A stretch of DNA of 64,000 nt from Bacillus sp. Marseille-Q3570 (GTDB lineage Bacteria > Bacillota > Bacilli > Bacillales > Fictibacillaceae): assembly GCF_946151055.1 (NCBI RefSeq), contig NZ_CAMGYZ010000004.1, forward strand, positions 124,001 through 188,000. Direction: 5' to 3'. The translations under genes were made by a program, and so were the position numbers. The notes under the pieces are model-generated. The model made no database searches. It saw only the letters and a program-made list of their open reading frames with translations, and was not told the DNA's origin. This document shows positions 58,561 through 64,000 of this stretch, piece after piece (position 1 is the first letter of the stretch; each line of letters starts with the position of its first letter).

Positions 58561-58590
58561 TCAATAATCTATCATTTCTTTTTTACATTC

Positions 58591-59163
58591 CTATTTATAC
58601 GAAATTTCTTCTTTGGCTGGATATACTGCCCGTTCTCCGCCAATCAGTTTCGGACGGGTTCGGGCGAGCGTCACGTGGGCATGGCCAATGGATTTTACGG
58701 AAGATCGAACTGGAACTGCAACATGCTTCAAGTGCATCCCGATAAAGGTGTCACCTATATCAATTCCGGCATCCGCTTTAATATGCTCGACGATAACGGG
58801 ATCTTTCAAGTGATGGAAGGCGTAGGTCGGCAATGCACCACCAGCAGACCGGACTGGAACAACCGTCACAGGTTCATATCCTCGTTCTAACGCTGCTTGA
58901 CGTTCCATCACTAATGCCCGGTTCAGATGTTCACAGCATTGGAACGCGATATTGACATTCGTCCTTTTTTGAAATTCGATGACTCCTTCAAAAAGCTGAT
59001 GTGCCACATCCATCGTCCCGGACGTTCCTATCGCTTCTCCCACCACTTCACTCGTACTTGCTCCTACGACCAATAGTTGATTTGAAGAAAGCGGGATCGC
59101 TCTGTCCAGTTCCTCCAGGGCTTCGACAACTTGGGGTTGAACATCATACAGTGATTCGTCCAT
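58591..59163 (-). CDS. ywlG: TIGR01440/UPF0340 family protein YwlG
   Basis: I chose ATG 59163 ([20 protein letters not shown]) after AGGAAG. The 190-residue protein shows [40 protein letters not shown] and [20 protein letters not shown], the conserved parts of the UPF0340 family. No function is proved. It is placed between rpiB (ywlF) and glyA, as in B. subtilis. Confidence 0.92.
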   Translation of the reverse strand: MDESLYDVQPQVVEALEELDRAIPLSSNQLLVVGASTSEVVGEAIGTSGTMDVAHQLFEGVIEFQKRTNVNIAFQCCEHLNRALVMERQAALERGYEPVTVVPVRSAGGALPTYAFHHLKDPVIVEHIKADAGIDIGDTFIGMHLKHVAVPVRSSVKSIGHAHVTLARTRPKLIGGERAVYPAKEEISYK

Positions 59164-59212
59164 TCCAATCTTCCTTTCTGTTCCCCGATTATGGTTAAAA
59201 GCGTTGCAAGCC

Positions 59213-59656
59213 TTAAGCCTTCGTTTCAACTTCCATCATTTTATTGACGCGGCGTTCGTGGCGGCCACCTTCAAATTCTGTTTGGAGCCAGACTTTTGCA
59301 ATTTCCTTCGCTAACCCTGGACCAATGATCCGTTCGCCCATCGCAAGTACATTCGAGTCGTTATGAAGTCTTGTAACTTTTGCACTGAACAGGTCATGCA
59401 CAAGCGCACAACGCACGCCATCCACTTTGTTCGCTGTGATTGACATACCGATTCCTGTCCCGCAGATCAAGATGCCTCTGTCGACTTCTCCATTTGCCAC
59501 CATTTCAGCTACCGGTACTGCGTAATCCGGGTAATCGACCGAATCCTCACAATTACAGCCTACATCCTCGTACTGGATGTTCAATTCATCCATGACCTCT
59601 TTTATATCTTCTTTGATTTTGTAACCAGCATGGTCACTCCCAATTGCAACTTTCAT
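59213..59656 (-). CDS. rpiB: Ribose-5-phosphate isomerase B (YwlF)
   Basis: I chose ATG 59656 ([20 protein letters not shown]), with GGAGG 11 bases upstream. The 147-residue enzyme interconverts ribose 5-phosphate and ribulose 5-phosphate. [10 protein letters not shown], the catalytic Cys region [20 protein letters not shown] and [20 protein letters not shown] are as in RpiB/LacAB proteins. Without other sugar genes nearby, RpiB is the best reading. Confidence 0.93.
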   Translation of the reverse strand: MKVAIGSDHAGYKIKEDIKEVMDELNIQYEDVGCNCEDSVDYPDYAVPVAEMVANGEVDRGILICGTGIGMSITANKVDGVRCALVHDLFSAKVTRLHNDSNVLAMGERIIGPGLAKEIAKVWLQTEFEGGRHERRVNKMMEVETKA

Positions 59657-59770
59657 TGTATTATGGTCCTCCATTATAATGATGTTTGTGTTCATTGTAA
59701 GGGGATGTGTGTTCTGTTTCAACAGGACTGTTTTCCCCTATCTTGTTTATCTCAGGTTTTGAATGCTTTT

Positions 59771-60361
59771 TCAACTATATTTTTCAGTCAATTTCTGTAC
59801 AAGTTCGTCCAATTCTTTAAACGTTTGACAATATACTTCCTTTGGACCACCGAACGGATCGGAAACATCCATGACTGGCATGGACTGTTCCAGTCTTTCA
59901 GCTTCAGCGATCAGATCTTGCATTTTTGTGAAAAGCACCTGTTTTTCGACATCTCCATCATCTGTTTCATAGATTCGTACTCTCAATTGTTCGATTTTGT
60001 CGTAAACCTCATCCAATTTGTCGAGGGTTTCTTTATGATCGGAGACGTGTTCTTTAATCGTATGCACGTTCTTCAATTTAGAGGGGAATTGAGAAATGAT
60101 CGCTTGTTTATGCTGTGTGGTCATCGTCAAAATCAAGTCCGACCATTCTACCAGATCTCCTGTCAGAGGTTGAGATTTATGATTGCATGGAATGCCTTCA
60201 TCTTTTAAAACCTCTATGGATTTTGCACTTGCGGGACTTCCGTAAGCTGCGTAGATCCCTGCGGACTGGACTTCGATTTCCCCTTTGGAATAATGCCGCA
60301 ACAACGCTTCTGCCATCGGACTGCGGCAGGTGTTTCCAGTACATACGAATAATATATTCAT
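59771..60361 (-). CDS. ywlE: Protein arginine phosphatase YwlE with an internal insertion
   Basis: The 196-residue protein has the low-molecular-weight phosphatase loop CTGNTCRS: Cys7 is the nucleophile and Arg13 binds phosphate. Thr11 is the residue that gives YwlE-type enzymes specificity for phosphoarginine and so opposes the McsB arginine kinase. The general acid Asp lies in VSDPFGGPKEVY near residue 168. YwlE of B. subtilis has 150 residues; here about 45 extra residues (roughly 112-158, ETLDKLDEVYDKIEQLRVRI and onward) lie just before the Asp loop and look like a coiled-coil hairpin. Confidence 0.92.
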   Translation of the reverse strand: MNILFVCTGNTCRSPMAEALLRHYSKGEIEVQSAGIYAAYGSPASAKSIEVLKDEGIPCNHKSQPLTGDLVEWSDLILTMTTQHKQAIISQFPSKLKNVHTIKEHVSDHKETLDKLDEVYDKIEQLRVRIYETDDGDVEKQVLFTKMQDLIAEAERLEQSMPVMDVSDPFGGPKEVYCQTFKELDELVQKLTEKYS

Positions 60362-60565
60362 CCAAATGCCTCCTATTGCTAGCTTGGCAATTCTTCACCA
60401 TGTTTATAACTTCTATTTTATAGAATGGTTGGAGCAGGTTCAATGCTTTCGGTTCCGTATAACCAAAAGCAATTTCTATGAAAAAGAACCGCATTTTTTA
60501 TTTAAGCTCTTTTATAAAAGATTGTTGCTTAGGTGGTCATTTTGGTAATGAACCACCTTGTGCAA
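60362..60565. other. Intergenic sequence between ywlE and the dispersed element
   Basis: No gene or clear regulatory site is seen. Confidence 0.4.
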
Positions 60566-60696
60566 GTTGATTGGAGAGCAAGGTGCGAGACTCCTGCGGG
60601 ATCAGCGGGACAGGTGAGACCATTCAATGTCGCAAGGCGACGAATGGGCTCACCGCACGCCCCGCGGAAAGCGAGCATCCTGGAGCGGAAATCAAC
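60566..60696. repeat. 131-bp dispersed Bacillaceae-type structured element
   Basis: Ends GTTGATT and AATCAAC are complementary; inside, GGTGAG pairs with CTCACC and CTCCTGCGGG with parts of CCCGCGGAAAGCGAGCAT. The sequence pattern (GACTCCTGCGGGA, GACAGGTGAGACC, CCCGCGGAAAGCGAGC, CTGGAGCGGAAATCAAC) is one I know from many Bacillaceae genomes as an intergenic repeat of unknown function. It lies between ywlE and mntP. Confidence 0.8.
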
Positions 60697-60740
60697 GACT
60701 TTCAAGAGCAACAAAGTTTGCGAGAACAGCCTTTATCTAT

Positions 60741-61292
60741 TTAAAAGATCAGCTTCAACCCGAAGGACAGCAGAATGCATCCACCTAAAGCCTCACTGTA
60801 TGAACCGAACCATTTTTGTGTTTTCCGGCCGATCAGCAAGCCGAGCCAGGTCAAGCCCATGCTGATGATTCCGAACAAAATGATCGTCAAGATCACTTTT
60901 GCCCCAAATATACCAAGGCTGAGCCCGACTGAAAAACTATCTAAACTCACACTTAACGAAAAAAGCCATATACCGAATCCTTTAGGAGTGATGAACGGTT
61001 CATCCGACGTACGTAAAGAGGAAATGATCATCTGAATGCCCAGGAGAATCAATAGACCCCCGCCGATCCATGTGGCAAGATTACCAAAATGCAGGGTAAG
61101 CTGTTTTCCTATTGTCATCCCTAATAGAGGCATGATCATATGAAATAGTCCGATCAAAAAGCCGAGCTTGCAAATCTGGCGAATTCGGAGTGTGATCATT
61201 CCCATCCCTAGTCCCATCGAAAACGCATCCATACCTAAGGCTACCGCCATGATGACAAGTGTGATCAATTCATCCAAGAGTCCAGTAGTCAC
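60741..61292 (-). CDS. mntP: Manganese efflux pump MntP family protein (YwlD)
   Basis: I chose GTG 61292 ([20 protein letters not shown]), six bases after GGGGGAGG. The 183-residue protein has six helices in two repeats, each with the acidic motif: [13 protein letters not shown] and [15 protein letters not shown]. These Asp residues bind manganese. MntP relieves manganese excess. The position between ywlE and ywlC matches B. subtilis ywlD. No yybP-ykoY riboswitch was recognised upstream. Confidence 0.9.
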   Translation of the reverse strand: MTTGLLDELITLVIMAVALGMDAFSMGLGMGMITLRIRQICKLGFLIGLFHMIMPLLGMTIGKQLTLHFGNLATWIGGGLLILLGIQMIISSLRTSDEPFITPKGFGIWLFSLSVSLDSFSVGLSLGIFGAKVILTIILFGIISMGLTWLGLLIGRKTQKWFGSYSEALGGCILLSFGLKLIF

Positions 61293-61521
61293 AGTCGCCC
61301 TCCCCCTTTGTCCATACTTCACCTTATGCATGTCTACTTCGAATTAGACATTTCTTACATGGATAAGGGAAAATCGAGTTTTGACGAAGGAGAATTGGAA
61401 TTAATAGTGAATTTATACGAAGGACGAAATATTTCGGTTTTAATGTTCCGATTTGTTGATGGATGGGGATTGTTGTTTTGTATTCACTCTCCCAGATTAA
61501 ATAAAAAGGCGGAGGATCAGC

Positions 61522-63732
61522 ATGAACTCTTTTTATCCTAATATCTCTAATGATCATAATGGTAAAAGTGATTCTATCTTAACAAGAGCTGAGGAAATGG
61601 AGTTTAAGGATCAGGTACAGGACAGCATGATGTTCATCGTCGAAAAATCACAATCAACCTACAAGTTTGTCAATTGCCAGGGAAATTTGTTGAGGAAGTT
61701 TGGATTCGAGGTTTCTGATATAAAAGGAAAGGAACTGGATGAGTGCTTCCCAACTGATCATACACTTAAAAGAATCATTTCATATGACCGCGCCTGGGAA
61801 GGCAATGCTGTTACATACGAAGATCGATTGAACGGGGTACCATACATAGGCGCAGTTTCTCCAATCTACGACAGTGAGGGGAAAGTCAAACAATTACAGG
61901 GTTTCTGTTTTGATATCAGTAAGAAAAAGCAGATTGAACGTCGATTGAGGGAACGTGAATACTACTTCCGTACGCTTTTCAAATATCATCCAGACGGCAT
62001 TTTCACCCTTGACAAGGACGGGAAGTTTCTTTTTGTCAATCCAGCGGTCCTCTACATTTGCGGCTATGAAGAGAATGAGATGATCAATGCACACTTCATG
62101 CCGCTCATCGCTCCAGAAGAAAGGGATAACGCTGCCGAGTATTTCCGAAGAGCAAGCAGTGGTGAAGTTCTGGATTTTGAGACGGTCATATTTCACAAAG
62201 ATGGCCACCGTGTCAACGTTCAAGTGACCAACATCCCGATCGTCATGGATGATAAAGTCCATAGCATCTATGGAATTGTTCATGATATAACAGGACAAAA
62301 GAAACGTGAAAAAGAAATCCATCTATTGAAGGACCGGCTGTCATCAATGATCTACCATTCTGCCGATTCGATCGCGATTTTTGATATGGATGATTGTCTC
62401 GTCAATGCGAATCCGACCTTCGAAAAATTTTATGGCTGGAAAGCTGAAGAATTGATCGGGAAAAAGGTCCCTTATATTCCTGATGATTACAAGAACGAGT
62501 ATGCCAAAATCCTTGATGAAGTGAAAAAAGGTAAAAACTATTCTGGGGTCGAAACCACACGGGTCACTAAGGATGGGATTGATTTTTACGCTAGTGTGAC
62601 GCTTTCTCCATTAGAAGATGAAGAAGGAAATATCATCGGGTATTCCGCAATTTCAAGGGATATCAACAAGCAGAGAATGGCTCAAGATGCTTTACGGAAA
62701 CAGAATGAACATTACCGGATCATCACGGAACATACGATGGATCTCATCAATGTGTTCCATCCGAATGGGCAAATTCTGTATTCCTCTCCCTCACATGCTA
62801 CGATTCTTGGTTATGAAGCCGGCCGGTTCAAAAATATGGAGTGGACGAATGTCATCCATCCGGACGATTTGTCTTCTGTCATACAAGCGATCGTCAATAT
62901 GAAGGAGACGAAGGATTCTTCAAAAATCGAATTCCGCGTAAAAAATGCAGACGAGAGTTGGGTCGTACTGGAATGTTATGGGACAGTCGTCCTCAATTGT
63001 CAGAATGAAGTCGAATCATTCGTAACGATTTCACGGGATATCACAGAACGGAAAAAAACGGAGGACTTTCTCAGGAAGTCGGAAAAACTGGCCGTCCTTG
63101 GAGAACTTGCAGCAGGCATCGCCCACGAAATCAGGAATCCGCTCACTTCTTTAAAAGGGTTCACCCATCTGCTGAAGGCGAATTCCGGTGATGAAAATCT
63201 CGAATACTATGACATCATGCTGTCTGAGCTTGAGCGTATCAACACGATCGTCGGGGAGTTCATGATGCTTGCGAAACCACAACCTCGCAATGTTAAACCG
63301 AATGACCTCTCAAAAATATTAAAAGAATCGACTTCATTGTTGGAAGCTCAAGCGAATCTTTACAACATCCAATTCCTGCTGGACCTCGATTCAGTTTTGA
63401 AGGTGAAATGCGAAGCCGATCAGATGAAACAGGTCTTCATCAATCTTATGAAAAACGCGATTGAGTCGATGGAATCGAGTGGTGGCCTACTGGTAATCAA
63501 AGCAATCTGTAATGAGGATACCGTCACAATCTCATTCATAGATGAAGGATGCGGAATTCCAACGGAAAAACTTGCGAGCATCGGCGAACCCTTTTATACG
63601 ACGAAGGAAAAGGGAACCGGACTCGGCATGATGATTTGCAATAAGATCATTGAAAATCATAACGGTTCGATCGCGATCGAAAGCGAGTTGGATAAAGGGA
63701 CAAAAGTGAGTGTCACCTTGCCCCGGGATTGA
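61522..63732 (+). CDS. Multi-PAS sporulation-type sensor histidine kinase
   Basis: The 736-residue protein starts at an ATG behind GGCGGAGGA. It has no membrane helix. Four PAS domains follow each other (about residues 30-135, 145-260, 270-385 and 395-510); DISKKKQIERRL, DITGQKKREKEI, DINKQRMAQDAL and DITERKKTEDFL mark their ends. The kinase core has His535 in AGIAHEIRNPLTSLKGFTHL and SELERINTIVGEFMMLAKP, closely like KinA/KinE, then the N box FINLMKNAIESM, G1 DEGCGIP and G2 GTGLGMMICNKIIENH. Kinases of this type feed phosphate to Spo0F to start sporulation. No response regulator gene is adjacent, as expected for that pathway. The signal is unknown. Confidence 0.92.
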   Translation: MNSFYPNISNDHNGKSDSILTRAEEMEFKDQVQDSMMFIVEKSQSTYKFVNCQGNLLRKFGFEVSDIKGKELDECFPTDHTLKRIISYDRAWEGNAVTYEDRLNGVPYIGAVSPIYDSEGKVKQLQGFCFDISKKKQIERRLREREYYFRTLFKYHPDGIFTLDKDGKFLFVNPAVLYICGYEENEMINAHFMPLIAPEERDNAAEYFRRASSGEVLDFETVIFHKDGHRVNVQVTNIPIVMDDKVHSIYGIVHDITGQKKREKEIHLLKDRLSSMIYHSADSIAIFDMDDCLVNANPTFEKFYGWKAEELIGKKVPYIPDDYKNEYAKILDEVKKGKNYSGVETTRVTKDGIDFYASVTLSPLEDEEGNIIGYSAISRDINKQRMAQDALRKQNEHYRIITEHTMDLINVFHPNGQILYSSPSHATILGYEAGRFKNMEWTNVIHPDDLSSVIQAIVNMKETKDSSKIEFRVKNADESWVVLECYGTVVLNCQNEVESFVTISRDITERKKTEDFLRKSEKLAVLGELAAGIAHEIRNPLTSLKGFTHLLKANSGDENLEYYDIMLSELERINTIVGEFMMLAKPQPRNVKPNDLSKILKESTSLLEAQANLYNIQFLLDLDSVLKVKCEADQMKQVFINLMKNAIESMESSGGLLVIKAICNEDTVTISFIDEGCGIPTEKLASIGEPFYTTKEKGTGLGMMICNKIIENHNGSIAIESELDKGTKVSVTLPRD

Positions 63733-63816
63733 GGTTTTGTTTTTCTGAGGGGGCAGAGTGGGCGCGAAATTTTGTAGAGAGCTGTCGTTCAGACGATAGA
63801 TTGGAGTTTTTGGCCG

Positions 63817-63855
63817 TAAAGAAAACGGGATTGACCTTCATCAGGTCAGTCCCGT
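63817..63855 (-). terminator. Terminator overlapping the ywlC stop codon
   Basis: A 13-bp stem (ACGGGATTGACCT with AGGTCAGTCCCGT, one G-T pair) is followed on the minus strand by TTTTCTTT. The TGA stop of ywlC is inside the stem. Confidence 0.85.
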
Positions 63856-64000
63856 CCGTTGTTTTCAGTAATCACCCGATTACCGGCTGCTTTTAAAAGG
63901 CGATTCATAAGGGCTTCTCCCATGCCGTCAATCGGATACGTTTCTCCTAAAATCACGTCGACTTCCGTTTCGTCGAACGCCCGGAGCTGGTGATACAGCC
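63846..64000 (-). CDS. ywlC: Threonylcarbamoyl-AMP synthase (Sua5/YwlC), C-terminal end only
   Basis: The open frame enters from the right edge and ends at TGA 63846, giving 51 residues. GLYHQLRAFDETEVDVILGE, GMGEALMNRLLKAAGNRVIT is the end of the Sua5-specific C-terminal domain. YwlC makes threonylcarbamoyl-AMP for the t6A base in tRNAs that read ANN codons. In B. subtilis it lies near ywlD, separated here by the kinase gene. The catalytic YrdC domain is outside the window. Confidence 0.88.
   Translation of the reverse strand, partial: LYHQLRAFDETEVDVILGETYPIDGMGEALMNRLLKAAGNRVITENNGRD

Overview
The window comes from a spore-forming, flagellated member of the Bacillaceae. The evidence is direct: sporulation genes (spoIIID, spoIIQ, spoIID), flagellar rod genes flhO/flhP beside mbl, ywmB, ywzB and the ywlC-ywlD-ywlE-ywlF-ywlG-glyA-upp-atp block, in almost the order known from Bacillus. 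The genus cannot be fixed from sequence alone. The ATP synthase c subunit has the ordinary GxGxGxG helix and no proline before Glu54, so it lacks the usual mark of extreme alkaliphiles.

Layout. 1-7 kb: a cut-off acyltransferase, a GNAT enzyme, a DUF2569 membrane protein, an exported acidic DUF5667 protein behind a c-di-GMP-I riboswitch, a glutathione peroxidase, a tiny lipoprotein, a KynB-like enzyme, fabZ and a RAYT-type (REP-associated) tyrosine transposase. 7.5-11 kb: epuA, flhP, flhO, mbl, spoIIID. 11-16.2 kb: a cassette that interrupts the usual spoIIQ-spoIIID neighbourhood, made of a circularly permuted ATP-grasp protein, an alpha-E protein and a transglutaminase, plus a convergent DUF1028 gene. 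16.5-21.8 kb: spoIIQ, spoIID, murA, ywmB, ywzB. 22-33 kb: an eleven-gene complex I operon nuoABCDHIJKLMN without nuoEFG; its NuoC carries five 50-residue tandem repeats. 33-35 kb: tnrA divergent from lrgA/lrgB-like genes and an fbpA-like gene, with two TnrA boxes between. 35-44 kb: a peptide ABC transporter, gamma-glutamyltransferase and two chromate-transporter halves on one strand, with an Lrp regulator upstream. 44.4-47.5 kb: a tripartite tricarboxylate transporter (tctCBA). 48-55.5 kb: the complete atp operon. 55.7-61.3 kb: upp, glyA, ywlG, rpiB, ywlE, mntP. 61.5-63.7 kb: a multi-PAS sporulation-type histidine kinase; the end of ywlC closes the window.

The most unusual material is between genes. 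Six arrays (25 units) of a palindrome close to GGTGCCWGGCACC sit at an exact 48-bp spacing between 2.3 and 17.8 kb, around the RAYT gene; the 35-bp spacers are often a second, weaker palindrome, so centres of symmetry fall about every 24 bp. They flank terminators and the boundaries of the inserted cassette. From 19 kb onward this family is absent, and other arrays appear: four AT-rich arrays, each with its own short word repeated about five or six times every 20-21 bp (two helical turns), and two arrays of a GCGGACA family at about 51 bp. Most lie just beyond intrinsic terminators. Other structured inserts include a 137-bp inverted repeat inside the atp operon between atpB and atpE, and a 131-bp dispersed Bacillaceae-type element near mntP.
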